A DNA stretch of 64,000 nucleotides from Mauremys mutica (GCF_020497125.1 NC_059094.1:5435733-5499732); one strand, 5' to 3'. Counted from the first letter of the stretch, positions 41,570-52,965 are shown. Made by a program: numbers and translations. Notes: generated by a model from the letters alone, not told the origin.

Positions 41570-41790
41570 CAATGACTCAGCCATTCCCAGTCTCTATTCA
41601 AACCTAAGTTAATGGTATCTAGTTTGCATATTAATTCAAGTTCAGCAGTTTCTCGTTGGAGTCTGTTTTTGAAGCTTTTCTGTTGCAAAATTGCCACCTT
41701 TAAGTCTGTTACTGAGTGACCAGAGAGGCTGAAATGTTCTCCTACTGGTTTTTGAATGTTGTGATTCCTGATGTCAGTATATTTTTTTTG
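41570..41790 (-). pseudogene. Penelope-like GIY-YIG endonuclease, C-terminal remnant
   Basis: The translation has RNHNIQKPVGEHFSLSGHSV, DLKVAILQQKSF, LQRETAELELICKLDTINLG and LN. The order R...H..PVGEHF...GHS..DL...R...E..LI.KL.T...GLN is the C-terminal half of the GIY-YIG endonuclease that Penelope-like elements use to nick target DNA. The GIY...YIG part and the whole reverse transcriptase are missing, so it is a 5'-truncated, inactive copy. It reads in frame from CR1 sequence through the junction near 41782. Confidence 0.85.
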
Positions 41791-41819
41791 AGATGAGGAG
41801 ACCACATCTGTACACAGTA

Positions 41820-42340
41820 TTCAAGATGTGGGCGTACCATGGATTTATATAAGGACAATAAGATATTCTCCATCTTATTCTCTATCCCCTTTTTAATGAT
41901 TCCTAACATCCTGTTTGCTTTTTTGACCGCCGCTGCACACTGCATGGACGTCTTCAGAGAACTATCCATGATAACTCCAAGATCTTTTTCCTGATTAGTT
42001 GTAGCTAAATTGGCCCCCATCACATTGTATGTATAGTTGGGGTTATTTTTTCCAATGTGCATTACTTTACATTTATCCACATTAAATTTCATTTGCCATT
42101 TTGTTGCCCAATCACTTAGTTTTGTGAGATCTTTTTGAAGTTCTTCACAGTCTGCTTTGGTCTTACCTATCTTGAGCAGTTTAGTATCATCTGCAAACTT
42201 TGCCACTTCACTTTTTACCCCTTTCTCCTGATCATTTACGAATAAGTTGAATAGGATTGGTCCTAGGACTGACCCTTGGGGAACACCACTAGTTACCCCT
42301 CTCCATTCTGAAAATTTACCATTTATTCCTACCCTTTGTT
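41820..42340 (-). pseudogene. CR1 RT, catalytic and thumb blocks
   Basis: VTSGVPQGSVLGPILFN is encoded near 42300-42240 and followed by [16 protein letters not shown] (catalytic DD), WQMKFNVDKCKVMHIGKNNP, QEKDLGVIMDSSLKTSMQCA and MVRPHLEYCVQMWSPH. Beyond this the frame passes into Penelope-like sequence. Confidence 0.9.
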
Positions 42341-42365
42341 CCCTGTCTTTTAACCAGTTCTCAAT

Positions 42366-43013
42366 TCATGAAAGGACCTTCCCTATTATCCCATGACAGC
42401 TTAATTTACGTAAGAGCCTTTGGTGAGGGACCTTGTCAAAGGCTTTCTGGAAATCTAAGTACACTATGTCCACTGGATCCCCCTTGTCCACATGTTTGTT
42501 GACCCCTTCAAAAAACTCTAATAGATTAGTAAGACATAATTTCCCTTTACAGAAACCATGTTGACTTTTGCCCAACAGTTTATGTTCTTCTATGTGTCTG
42601 ACAATTTTATTCTTTACGATTGTTTCAGCTAACTTACCCGGTACTGACGTTAGACTTACCAGTCTGTAACTGCCGGGATCACTTCTAGAGCCCTTTTTAA
42701 ATATTGGCGTTACATTAGCTATCTTCCAGTCATTGGGTACAGAAGCCGATTTAAAGGACAGGTTGCAAACCATACTTAGTAGTTTCAGAATTTCACATTT
42801 GAGTTCTTTCAGAACTCTTGGGTGAATGCCATCTGGTCCCGGTGACTTGTTACTGTTAAGTTTATCAATTATTTCCAAAACCTCCTCTAGTGACACCTCA
42901 ATCTGTGGCAATTCCTCAGATTTGTCACCTATAAAAGCCGGCTCAGGTTTGGGAATCTCCCTAACATCCTCAACCATGAAGACTGAACCAAAGAATTCAT
43001 TTAGTTTCTCCAC
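42366..43013 (-). pseudogene. CR1 RT, N-terminal blocks (215 codons open)
   Basis: KLNSNKSPGPDGIHPRVLKE, PNDWKIANVTPIFKKGSRSD, YRLVSLTSVPGKLAETIVK and DIVYLDFQKAFDKVPHQRLL are the ordered RT fingers and palm blocks. YLDFxKAFD holds the first catalytic Asp. The frame is closed by a stop just before the WLxxRxQRV segment. Confidence 0.92.
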
Positions 43014-43426
43014 AATGACTTTATCATCTTTAAGTGGTCCTTTTGTATCTCAATCGTCCAGGAGCCCCACTGGTTGTTTAGCAGGCTTCCTGTTTCTGAT
43101 GTACTTAAAAAACATTTTGTTATTACCTTTTGAGTTTTGGGTAGCCGTTCTTCAAACTCCTCTTTGGCTTTTCTTATTACATTTTTACACTTAATTTGGT
43201 AGTGTTTATGCTCCTTTCTATGTACTTCACTAGGATTTGACTTCCACTTTTTAAAAGATGCCTTTTTATCTCCCACTGCTTCTTTTACATGGTTGTTAAG
43301 CCACGGTGGCTCTTTTTTAGTTCTTTTACTGTGTTTTTTAATTTGCGGTATACATTGAAGTTGGGCCTCTATTAAGGTGTCTTTAAAAAGTGTCCATGCA
43401 GATTGCAGGGATTTCACTCTTGTCAC
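43001..43426 (-). pseudogene. CR1 ORF2 endonuclease-RT linker
   Basis: SAWTLFKDTLIEAQLQCIPQ, RTKKEPPWLNNHVKEAVGDK and KCKNVIRKAKEEFEERLPK are the basic linker between endonuclease and RT. Confidence 0.85.
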
Positions 43427-43741
43427 TATACCTTTTCATTTCTGTTTAACTAACCCCCTCATTTTTGCATAGTTCCCCTTTCTGAAATTAAATGCCACAG
43501 TGTTGGGCTATTGAGATGTTCTTCTCACCACAGGAATGTTAAATGTTATTATATTATGGTCTCTATTCCAAGTGGTCCTGTTATAGTTACCGCTTGGACC
43601 ATATCCTGCACTCCTCTCAGGACTAAATCGAGAATTGCCTCTCCCCTTGTGGGTTCCCGTACCAGCTGCTCCAAGAAGCAGTCACTTAAAGTATCAAGAA
43701 ATTTTGTCTCTGCATTTCTTCCTGAGGTGACATGTTCCCAG

Positions 43742-43999
43742 TTAATATGGGGATAATTGAAATCCCATTGAGTTCTTTATTTTGATAGCCTCTCTAATCT
43801 CCCTTAGCATTTCATCATCACTATCACTGTCCTGGTCAGGTGGTCGATAATAGATCCCTAATGTTATATTCTTATTAGAGCATGAAATTACTATCCATAG
43901 AGATTCTATGGAACATGTGGATTCACTTAAGATTTTTACTTCATTTGATTCTACACTTTCTTTCACATATAGTGCCACTCCTTCCCCCCACTCCCCCAC
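43742..43999 (-). pseudogene. CR1 ORF2 endonuclease fragment
   Basis: [38 protein letters not shown] and RPPDQDSDSDDEMLREI correspond to the middle of the APE-type endonuclease. The catalytic N-terminal blocks are absent. Confidence 0.85.
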
Positions 44000-44020
44000 A
44001 CGACCTGCTCTGTTTCTCCA

Positions 44021-44195
44021 TCTTTTTTATGGCAGCCGTTCAAGTATTTGAAGACCGCTATCATGTCCCCCCTTAATCTCCTCTTTTCCAAGCTAAAGAC
44101 ACCCAGTTCCTTCAGCCTTTGCTCACATGGCTTGCATTCCATCCCTTTGATCATCTGTGTCGCTCGCCTCTGGATCCTTTCTAGTTTCTCTACAT
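44021..44195 (-). pseudogene. Separate CR1 RT C-terminal fragment
   Basis: On the minus strand [40 protein letters not shown] and [13 protein letters not shown] are CR1 ORF2 C-terminal blocks. They lie upstream of the endonuclease of the 41791-44020 element, so they belong to another copy or a rearranged piece. Confidence 0.85.
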
Positions 44196-44345
44196 GGGTT
44201 CAAGATCAGAATGTCACATGGGACGGTGTCAAAAGCCTTACTGAAGTCTAGGTATATTATGTCCACCACATTTCCCCTTATCCTCCGAATCAGTTACCCT
44301 GCCAAAGAAGGAAATCAAGCTGGTTTGGCATGATTTGTTCATGGA
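44196..44345 (-). pseudogene. CR1 RT palm scrap
   Basis: On the minus strand GNVVDIIYLDFSKAFDTVPC is the RT block A. It sits beside the C-terminal block of 44021-44195 with everything between them missing, so one element was internally deleted or two fragments landed together. Confidence 0.8.
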
Positions 44346-45245
44346 AAATCAATGCATGTCACACCGATCAGCTCTGAGGAATGTGATCACATTCCTGCTG
44401 ATGAAACTGATTGAAATGAAGGAAGGCAGTAAAAGCCACAAACAGCGCAATAATCCTCGGGGGGAGGGGGAGGCAGAAAGGGAAAGGGCCTTGGTACCAT
44501 GCAAATATTGTAAAAGGCCATAAAAAGCAAAACAAAGCCATAAAGGGGAATTTCAGAGGATACTGAAAGGTGGGGACCAAACTGCCAACAGGCAGAATGC
44601 CAGAGCAAGGCTAAGCTAGACGAGAGACGGCTTCGATAGATGGGGGAGAGTGACAGTAGATGGAGATAAAATGGAATGAAAGAGTTTGATGGGGGTGTGG
44701 AATGGAGCGAGAGACAGATGCAAGGAGAGAGAGAATAGGAACAGAGACCAGCAACCCCGTGTGGTGGGACTCCTGAAGCTGCAGGAACTACAGTGGCTGG
44801 CACCAAGCAGGGGAGGCCCAGGGGGTGGGGTGCGATGGAGGAAGCAATTCCTTAGGGAACAGCAGAGGAAAGGCTGAGGCTTTGGCCTGTCACTCACTAC
44901 AGATGGCTGTAGCAGACAGTGGGTGAAGGCACAGCTGGATGGGGCCGCACTGCAGACTCAGAGCCTGAACCTCGCGTTTGTGTACAATGCTCCCATTCTG
45001 ATCCAGGAGCATTTTCCATTCATTCTGCACTGCTGTAAATGACACAAGGCAGCGGAAAAGCAGCTTTCAGAAGCAAATCCTTCAAGCCATGGAGGGCATT
45101 TGAAATGCATGCAGACGATGCCATATAGAGCACGTGAGAACTGGCAAAGCTGAGCCAGGGCAGAAGGGGCTCTGGCAATGCAGCTTTTCAAAAGAGGATG
45201 TGCCACCACTGGGTGGCAGTGCCGGGAGTGGGTGCTGCACTCTCT
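44346..45245. other. No feature recognised; purine-rich tract
   Basis: 44590-44760 is AG-rich (GAGAGAGACAGATGCAAGG and so on). No gene is supported. Confidence 0.4.
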
Positions 45246-45336
45246 CTTGCTTAAGCAGCAAAGAGTCCTGTGGCACCTTATAGACTAACAGACGTATTGG
45301 AGCATGAGCTTTCGTGGGTGAATCCCCACTTCGTCT
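45246..45336 (-). mobile_element. Penelope-like tail with hammerhead-like core
   Basis: Plus-strand CTTAAGCAGCAAAGAGTCCT, GTGGCACCTTATAGACTAAC, GACGTATTGGAGCATGAGCT is the inverted tail. The core (45336-45300) reads on the minus strand GACGAAGTGGGG..., CACCCACGAAAGCTCATGCTC. It keeps stem II, GAAA and the GCTC cleavage context but has lost the first bases of CUGA. Confidence 0.85.
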
Positions 45337-45789
45337 CTCTTGCTTGTTATAACACATGCCAGGTGCCCAGTTCCATGGTGATGGTGCATGAGACTGATCG
45401 AATAACACAACAGGACAGGTGGACACTGCATGTCATGGGACGTTCCAAACTGGAGGGGAGGACATGCTAGAGAACATGCTGTAGAAGGGACAACTCTCCT
45501 CTGGCCTCGGAGGAATGGACCAGCAATAATTTAACAGGCCTTTGCCATCCCTAACTTCTAGCATGAAAGGCCAGATGGCGCTGGAGAGACAAGGAGAAAC
45601 CCTGGGGCAGTGACCACAACAGACCTTGGGCTACATCACAAAGAGATGGATGAGACCATCCTGAGCTCCTGCTGCTGCATGTGTTCGGCATTCAGCGTTT
45701 CTTCCCCTGCCCACGTCCTCTTGGGGCTAGTGTACACGAGAAGCACTACATCAGCACAGCTACATCGGTGCAGCTGCACCACCGTAGCT
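45337..45789. other. No feature recognised
   Basis: Nothing is supported. Confidence 0.4.
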
Positions 45790-45870
45790 CATCATAGAAT
45801 CAGAGAATCTCAGGGTTGGAAGAGACCTCAGGAGGTATCTAGTCCAACTCCCTGCTCAAAATCCCCTGCA
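45790..45870 (-). mobile_element. CR1 3' terminal fragment
   Basis: CATCATAGAATCAGAGAATC, CAGGGTTGGAAGAGACCTCA and GGAGGTATCTAGTCCAACTC form the inverted 3' end of a CR1 subfamily distinct from those ending GGGACCATTATGATC. Confidence 0.9.
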
Positions 45871-46319
45871 TCTGGTGAAGACGCTCTGTGCCAACAGGAG
45901 AGAGCTCTCCCAGCGGCATCATAAAACCACCTCTGTGAGAGGCGCTCACTGTGTCTGCAAGAGAGACACAGCACTGTCCACACTGGCACTTAGGTCGGTG
46001 TAACTGATGCCATTCAAGAGAGTGGCTTATTTACACCTGTGAGTGACATAAGCTTATTTTACCCCTCTGTGTGAGCAATAGAGCTGCAAACAGGCCCTCC
46101 CTCCAGATCTCTGCTAATTATTAAACATACTTCTGTTAAGCTTAACTAGATGGCATTTGTCAATGCCTTGCAGGAAAAGAGTAGTGGGAGAGACTTGCAC
46201 CTGCACCAATGACTACATGAAAGCACGGTTCTAGTGTCTGTTTGCCTTCAGGTGTTTATATCTGACCTGGATTTCTGCCCAGTTTTCAGGACAGTCAATC
46301 TGCCCTGCTAGTTCAGGGA
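45871..46319. other. No feature recognised
   Basis: Nothing is supported. Confidence 0.4.
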
Positions 46320-46573
46320 TTAGGGCCGACTCGAGCTTTTTTGCTGCCCCAAGCGCGGCAAAGATTTAAAAAAAACACCGGGATCAGCAGCACTTCGGCG
46401 GCTGCTCTACTGCACCGCTTCATTCTTTGGCGGGAATTTGGCGGCAGGTCCTTCTCTCCGAGAGGGACTGAGGGACCCGCCACCGAATTGCTGCCAAAGA
46501 CCTGGACATGCCGCCCCTTTCCATTGGCCTCCCCAAGCACCTGCTTCCTACGCTGGTGCCTGGAGCCGGCCCG
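46320..46573. mobile_element. Non-autonomous hAT, 254 bp
   Basis: The left end TTAGGGCCGACTCGAG and right end CTGGAGCCGGCCCG are inverted matches with a few changes. The flanks TTCAGGGA (46312-46319) and GTCAGAGA (46574-46581) agree at 6 of 8. The inner arms GGCGGCAGGTCCTTCTCTC / GAGGGACTGAGGGACCCGCC resemble those in the hAT at 28948. Confidence 0.75.
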
Positions 46574-46969
46574 GTCAGAGACATGATCCTTTTCACTAGA
46601 AAAATAGCTCTCTGAGATACTGCTCGATCCATGTGTCTATCTCTGCCCAATCCATGTGGTGAGAGGTTCAGATTTGTCCGTTACCCAGGAGGTGAGTTTG
46701 CCCCTAATGCCACTTGTCAGTGCCTTCCAACCCCTGCAACTTGCAGTGTCTTTATAATGAGTCACCAGGAAACAGGCTTCTAATGAGCTCCACTGCAATC
46801 TAGGTCAGGGACTGATCACATACGCTGTGCAGGAAACTTGGGGCCATTCAGGAGTCTGGTGTAGCCCATTTACTAATGCTAGCATGTAAATAACTCTTAA
46901 TTAGGCATGAGGATGAGCTGAATGAGGATGAGTTACTGCCTTTGCGGCTGCTCTTGTTTGATCAGAGAA

Positions 46970-47286
46970 CAGGGGTCAGCAGCCTTTCAGAAGTGATGTG
47001 CCAAGTCTTCATTTATTCACTCCTAAATTAAGGATTACGCGTGCCAGTCATACATTTTAACGTTTTTAGAAGGTCTCTTTCTATAAGTCTATAATATATA
47101 ACTAAACTATTGTTGTATGTAAAGTAAATACTTTTTTTTAAATGTTTAAGAAGCTTCATTTAAAATTAAATTAAAATGCAGAGCCCCACCCACGGACCGA
47201 TGGCCAGGACCCAGGCAGTGTGAGTGCCACTGAAAATCAGCTCGTGTGCCGCCTTCGGCGCATGGGCCATAGGCTGCCTACCCCTG
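46970..47286. mobile_element. Non-autonomous hAT, 317 bp, perfect TSD
   Basis: The ends CAGGGGTCAGCAGCCT and AGGCTGCCTACCCCTG are inverted with two changes. The flanks are identical TCAGAGAA at 46962-46969 and 47287-47294. The interior has GATGTGCCAAG and CGTGTGCCGCC-type words and is AT-rich in the middle. Confidence 0.93.
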
Positions 47287-47294
47287 TCAGAGAA

Positions 47295-47989
47295 CAAGGC
47301 ACATATAGAACCACGTGCAGTCAGGAACAGCAAGAGTTAAGGTTCTGACAGCAACATTAATTTGGCACACTGCATGTATGCAGCACTTTCTATGCCCTGT
47401 TTTTCTGGGTCAATGTGTAGCTAGATACATCACTATTTAAGTTGTAAAGTGTGTGTCCCAAAACATGCAGGAAGTGCATCTCGATCGAGCCAGTCTTGCT
47501 GCTGGAAACTTAACTTTGCATTTCCAAACTGATCACACTTGTGCAGTCTTAACGGTGCATTCATATAGGCTTTGCATTTAATAAATGTGTAATATAGAGG
47601 GTTACATTTCTATGACAATTCACTCTTACCTCACACTGATCAGCTAACTCCATACAGCTGGACTGTGCTCTCGTCCCACTACAACCCAGCCAAACAGCCT
47701 CATCTTTGTCTGGAACATAGAACGTTGAACCCTTAGACTATGGAACGAAAGAGACCAAATGAAGCTCCAAGTAGAAATCACTAAAGTTAAATGAACCTTC
47801 ATCCTTTCTTATTGGGGTAAATGTCACTAACAAACAACAACTTCAGTCTCCAGCAGGGAGGGACAACAGAAAATCCTGCCGCACAACTCAAAGAGAATCC
47901 AAACAGAACCTTTCCTTAGAGGGCAATCGGAAAGCGTAATTAGGAGAGATGGCCAGGAAACTTTTCTATTCATTTGTTCAGTTTCATTT
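47295..47989. other. No feature recognised
   Basis: Nothing is supported. Confidence 0.4.
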
Positions 47990-48320
47990 AAAAGATTGAA
48001 AAGCTGAAAACTGAAATTGTTTCCTTTTCCAGCAACTGAAAACCAAAAAGTTTCAGCCGGTCCAGAAAACATCTTTGGTTTTATTCCAAATTTTCACCTG
48101 GCAGGCTGAAATCTTCCAGATTTTAGCTGTTAAAAGCCAAACAAATTTAAAACATTTTCAGTTTTTGGTCACCAAAAAAGTTTCAGTTTTTCAACAACAA
48201 AAAAAAAACGGAGGGAAAAAGCATTAAAACCGGTTGTTTCCTGCAGAAATTTCCATTTTAATGAAAAAGTCATTTTTAGTCAAAAATATTGTGAACAAAA
48301 AAATCGCAGCCAGCTCCAGC
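47990..48320. mobile_element. AT-rich palindromic repeat element
   Basis: Inverted words TTTTCAGTTTTTGGTCACCA, AGTTTTTCAACAACAAAAAA, GAAATTTCCATTTTAATG and CAGCCAGCTCCAGC at the right end. It is related to the copies at 22589 and 29795. Confidence 0.55.
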
Positions 48321-49890
48321 AATGAGACTCTATTAAAGCATGCGCACTTCAGCACCTTAGCCTTCCCCGTGTTTCTGGAGCGTGCCTAGCACATCTTTAG
48401 GAGCTGTAAAACAAACGAGGAGCAGGTACATTGTCTACTTGTGCATAACTCCACTGTCAGACATGAGCTATGGATAAAGGAGCAAGTTAAACACTTGCTC
48501 AAGGACCATAGTGAAAAGTTCACATAGTCTGTGCCTCGGTGAAGCCTCCTGAGAACAGAGGGTCTTCTCCCTGCCCAAACCTCCTGGCCAGGCTGGGTAA
48601 GGCAAACACCAAAGGGGACACGGGGATTAGGAGCTGCTAAAAAGATGGCCACAGGGCAGGCTCGGAAGTAATTTTCAAAGTGCTTATATCTCTCCCAAGC
48701 AGGCAGTTCATACCCCTTCCCCTGCCACCTTTGCAAAGGAAGGAGGAAACTGAAGTGGAAATAACTCTTCTTCACCGGTAGTGCCCCTGCCTCTGCCACA
48801 CCATGCCCCTCGGCCCCAGGAAAGACGCTCTCAGATGTGCCCTTTTCTGGGGCATGAATGGCCAGGGGTTGGCAGAAGAGTGGAAAAGGCAGTTTAGACC
48901 CCAGCGGGCTCGTGTCTCTGCTCAAAGCCACACAAAGCGGCCAACAGCCAAAACAACACTCGGAACATTCAACAAATGGCAGGGGAGGTTTTTTATGTTA
49001 AGGTTACTCTGTGCAATGTCACACAATAATATACACTCCTGCGATAAGGAATGTTAATAATACCTTGCTCTCTGCCAAGAATAGAGTCCCTATCTACAAA
49101 CCCCACTGCTCTAATCTAGTGAAACAAAGGCAAATATATGAAAATAACAAACCCAGGAGCTCAGGAAGTATTTGAATTCAGGAAAGACTAAATATTTAGC
49201 CTGCAAGGCTCAATGTGTCCTGGAACATATGGGACACTCAAAGAACAGCCATCCATTGTCCAGGTGCGGCAGAGGGGGAAACCCTCCTGCCATAGGAGTT
49301 GTCATATCCTCTTCCCTTCCTCCTCCACCATCCTCGTCCATGGATGGACTCTGGAAACGCCCCACTGGCTACAGCAGAGATGTGCACGCTGTGTGTCAGA
49401 GGGGGTCATTTTACGGTCAGGGAATCCATGGAACAGGTCTGTTGCATATGTATGTAGCAAGCAGGGCTTAAATTCAGCCAGAGCTGTGCGGAGCAGAGCT
49501 CTGGGACCTCCCACAGGGGTCTCTGTGAAATACTCTTTGAGAATTTAAGGCCTGGTGGCAAGTCATGGTGTTAACGTACTTACACCTGATATGGGGCCTT
49601 CTGGGTATCAGATGAATGATTAGATAGCAGCAAATCCCTGTCCAGCAAGGTCTACATAATTTTCACTAACCTCTGCTGCACAACACAACCTCTCAGAGCT
49701 CCACATAGTCACCAGGGATAGAACCTGGTTCCTTCTCCTGCACAGGCCCCTGCCACTTTGCTAAGGAGAATCCCTACTAGTTGTGAACAGCACAGAGTCT
49801 ATGACACACAGCTGAGCCGTATTTACTAGCAGGGAGTGGTGTACCCCTCTCCCCTCACATGCACATTGTCCCAGCCAGCAGAGGGCAGTG
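48321..49890. other. No feature recognised
   Basis: The 181-codon minus frame (48931-48386) has no domain and no repeat support. I treat it as chance. Confidence 0.4.
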
Positions 49891-49892
49891 AA

Positions 49893-49917
49893 AACACACA
49901 CACACACACACACACAA
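49893..49917. repeat. (CA)n microsatellite
   Basis: About 12 uninterrupted CA units. Confidence 0.95.
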
Positions 49918-50734
49918 GATTGGATGTCTTTCTAAAAAGATACAGTCTAGCTCAGTGGTTCTCAGAATCATTTGATTGCCCGCACCCCACTTCTTTGTGT
50001 CTCTCCACCATTAACCTCAGACCCAGATGTGGATTTGGAACTTTCCAGGGTTCAGGGAGGGGGATGGTTTATGCATACAGTGAGCCTGTTTGCAGTGACC
50101 TTAGATTCATCAGAAGCTGTGAAATGGGCACTGTGATGTGGGGTAGCTCAGGCTTTCTCTTCCTTATGGGGAGAAGTGAGAGATGTACGTTTTTCCCATC
50201 CCCTCAGGTCTTCCTGGGAGACTCGGGTGCTTCCCACGAACTCCCCACTAAGGAAAAGAAGAGGCCTCCTTGGAGTCAAGGTGGGCAATGTTCAAAGCTC
50301 GCTCTGCCCAGCCCCCCCCCCCACTATATGGATCCTGTCTACGGGCCTAATACAGAAGCCACGTCAGGCCATTGAGCTGGTCTCCCTCCCTCTTGCACTG
50401 ACCAAGGAGTAGGCCCAGATGCCCAGGCAGGGAGGGCAGGACCAGCCCAAGGGGCAAGAACCACTTTGTGGGTCACCTCTTACTTGTGCCTCCGATAAGG
50501 ACAGAGAGGTTACAGACTCAGGTCTCTTTCATGTCTTCGTTTGCAGCTGTGTTTACCGAGGCTCTTGGATTCTCAGCGCAGGGAGCTGAGTGCTGGCATG
50601 AGCGGCTGCCTCCTGACTCCCCTGCTAGGGTACAGAGCCAGGTGAGGCAGATTTCCCCATCTCCCACTGGGATCAGAGTTGCCCGCTAAACTGGGGATCT
50701 GTCCCTGACAACAGCTGCTAGAGAACGTGTGCCC
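49918..50734. other. No feature recognised
   Basis: A 179-codon plus frame (49836-50375) runs through the CA repeat and has no domain. I treat it as chance. Confidence 0.4.
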
Positions 50735-51000
50735 AGAGAGAGTGGTTTTGTGGCTAAGGCACAGAACTGGGGTTCGGGTGCTTTGGCTTCAATTCCTGGC
50801 TCTGCCACAGACTCTCGGGGTAACCCTGCTCAAGTCACTTAATGTCTCCATGCCACAGTTCACCATCTGTGAAGGGGGAATAATATGTGTCCTTTCACTG
50901 TCTTGTCTACTTTGATTGCAAACTTTTTGGGGAAGGGACTGTCTCTCACTGTGTGTTTGTACAGCACCCAGAACAATGGGGTCCAATCTTGTTTAAGGCC
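50735..51000 (+). mobile_element. MIR-like SINE, long copy
   Basis: GTGGCTAAGGCACAGAACTG (tRNA-like head), GGCTTCAATTCCTGGCTCTG (box B region), CTCAAGTCACTTAATGTCTC, GGGGAATAATA, then GTTTGTACAGCACCCAGAAC and AATGGGGTCCAATCTTG at the 3' end. This covers nearly the whole element. Confidence 0.85.
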
Positions 51001-52254
51001 TGTAGGGGATCCCAGAAAGCAAATCACTTGTAAGTAATAAGTTCCATATGACAATCCCCATGTCAGGAACCCAAAACTCAAACAATGTTCAGGCTATTCT
51101 TAAAGATCTTCTCCTCTAGCAGCCCCCAAATCCACTAAGCCCTGCATTCCTCACCCTACATATTTTATCATGAAGTCACATCAGTTCATGATAATGGAAG
51201 ATACAAAAGTATGTGCCACACGTGCCTCAGCATGGTAAAATTAACCACAAAACTAGGGACTGGAGACACGGAAATGTTCAGAGAGTGGGATCAGCTGGGA
51301 CTAATGCCCTACTCTTTGCTCCCATGCTGTCTGCATGCTGACTGTAGCTGAAAGAAATGGTACCTGATTCCATGGGAACAAATCATGATACCCGGACACT
51401 AATTCCGTAGGAAGAGGCCACTGTATCTGCATCTTAAATCAGAGATGCAGGACTATTATAAATAACACGTCACCATGAATATATAGGAGTGGATTACATC
51501 AGATGTCCAGCCAGTCCAGTCTTCTGTCTCTGACAGTGGCCAGCACCAGATGTTTCCAAGGGGAATGCAGGAAACCCCAGAGAGGACAGTTATGCAATAA
51601 GATGCCTATGGATTTTCCAGGCTTTCTCCTGTTTTATAATATTTAACACAAAGAAAAGAAAGAGACCTGACAGTAATGAGTGGAGTGGATTTTCCCTGCT
51701 TTGCAAAAGTTCACCCATTGTTCAAAGCCAATGCTCCCATCCAACATAAACAAATACTTTTAAAAACATTCTCATCCAAAACAATTGCCCGGACTTTTGA
51801 TGTTTTTATGGTCCTTGCCCTCCCTGACTGTTTGATCATTATGTTTTACAATATTTTTTCCCCTTCCTAGCCACCCCTGTTCCTGCTGCCCCTGCTCTGG
51901 AATTCATGGCCTCAGCATCTCAGCTCTTGTATTCAGTGAATTACAATGGAAAGAATTTCATGGGCATTTATTTTGACTTAATATTGCTTCCTCTTCTCGC
52001 CTGTTTACACAGCTGCCTTTTCTTCGCCAGTGCGACGGCTCCACGCGGAGGGGTCGCTGCCAGAGTTCACAGCTCACTTTGCAGCCTCGCTGAAAAGAGC
52101 GCCAGCCCGCTGGAGGTTGTAACCTCCCAATTAAGTGGATCATCCCCTTCCTTTCTAGGATTCCCCTTCAGAGTTCTGTAGGTCACTGCTCCTTCCTTGG
52201 CAATGACTGAATAGGTTTCTAAACTGGGTTTTATTATTACTTTATTATGATTGT
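51001..52254. other. No feature recognised
   Basis: Nothing is supported. Confidence 0.4.
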
Positions 52255-52475
52255 AGTTGTGCCTAGAGGCCCCAACCAAGATCAGAGAGCCATTATACCA
52301 GTACCTGCCCCAAAGGGCTTAAAATCTAAATCAACAAGGTAGATGGGAAAGCAGGACCAGATTGAGAGGAAGTGATATGCCTGGAGTCACAAAATAGATC
52401 AGCAGTGGGTGGAGTACCCAGCTCTCCTGATTCATAATCTAGTACCCTAGCCACAGGACCACACGACCTCTCCAG
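52255..52475 (-). mobile_element. MIR/CORE-SINE-like relic, inverted
   Basis: TGCCCCAAAGGGCTTAAAAT, GATATGCCTGGAGTCACAAA, CAGCAGTGGGTGGAGTACCC, ACCCTAGCCACAGGACCACA in inverted order. Confidence 0.7.
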
Positions 52476-52844
52476 GCTAAGCTAGGCTAGGCAAATCTAA
52501 CTATGAACTGCTGAGTGACACACTCAGCTCTGCTCTTCATTGACCTTGGAGCCCATATCTGCAGAGGCAGGAGCCAAGTAGGGGGTTGATAATGGAACAC
52601 TGTGAATTTGAAAGGGGATTCTTGTTAGATATGAGCCCATACCAGACCTATTTATCCTGAATTCCCCCTCTCTGTGTGAACCTTGCAGATTTGTATACAA
52701 GGACCTGGATCAGAACCAGCCCTGCTTTCCAAGCTAAATCCCAGTGAATAAGGTTTTATGAACCCAACACAACCATGGTTTTGCACATCTACAAGGCAAC
52801 ACAAGAATAGGACAGCTCTGTTTCCTTGGCTTGAGTTCAGCATT
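52476..52844. other. No feature recognised
   Basis: Nothing is supported. Confidence 0.4.
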
Positions 52845-52965
52845 ACCTGGGACACTACATCCCATTCTGGGCACCTCACTACTAAAAAGACAATAGATTG
52901 GAAGTGCATTAGAAGAGATGAGCAAAAGGAATTGACTTAGGAGGAAAGATTCAAAGTGGACATGG
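52845..52965 (+). pseudogene. Very degenerate CR1/L2-type RT scrap
   Basis: The plus translation around 52850-52915 reads HYIPFWAPHY*KDNRLEVH, recalling the LEYCVQFWAPHYKKD...LERVQRR block of CR1-group LINEs, with stops. Confidence 0.45.

Larger units (their letters stand above)
41246..41790 (-). mobile_element. Penelope-like element, 3' part
   Basis: On the minus strand, a coding remnant (41790-41570) is followed by about 180 bp of spacer, a (TA)n run (41396-41364), the hammerhead-like tail (41336-41298), GTTAGTCTCTAAGGTGCCAC and AAGGACTCCTGTTCTTTTT at 41246. The combination of GIY-YIG-type protein and this tail identifies the tail, which is scattered elsewhere in the window without its coding part. 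Confidence 0.85.
41791..44020 (-). mobile_element. CR1/L3-type LINE, long ORF2 remnant
   Basis: The minus strand runs from the endonuclease (43999) through the linker (43426-43001), reverse transcriptase (43013-42366, then 42330-41820) to the VRPHLEYCVQMW block, where the Penelope-like element begins. About 2.2 kb is collinear with CR1 ORF2. Several stops and frameshifts show that it is old. The C-terminal end and 3' UTR are absent. Confidence 0.92.

Noticed and set aside
48386..48931. 181-codon minus-strand frame
   Set aside because: No domain and no splice context were seen, and it lies in unique sequence with no other coding sign.
49836..50375. 179-codon plus-strand frame
   Set aside because: It runs through a CA microsatellite (His-Thr repeat), which is a low-complexity artefact.
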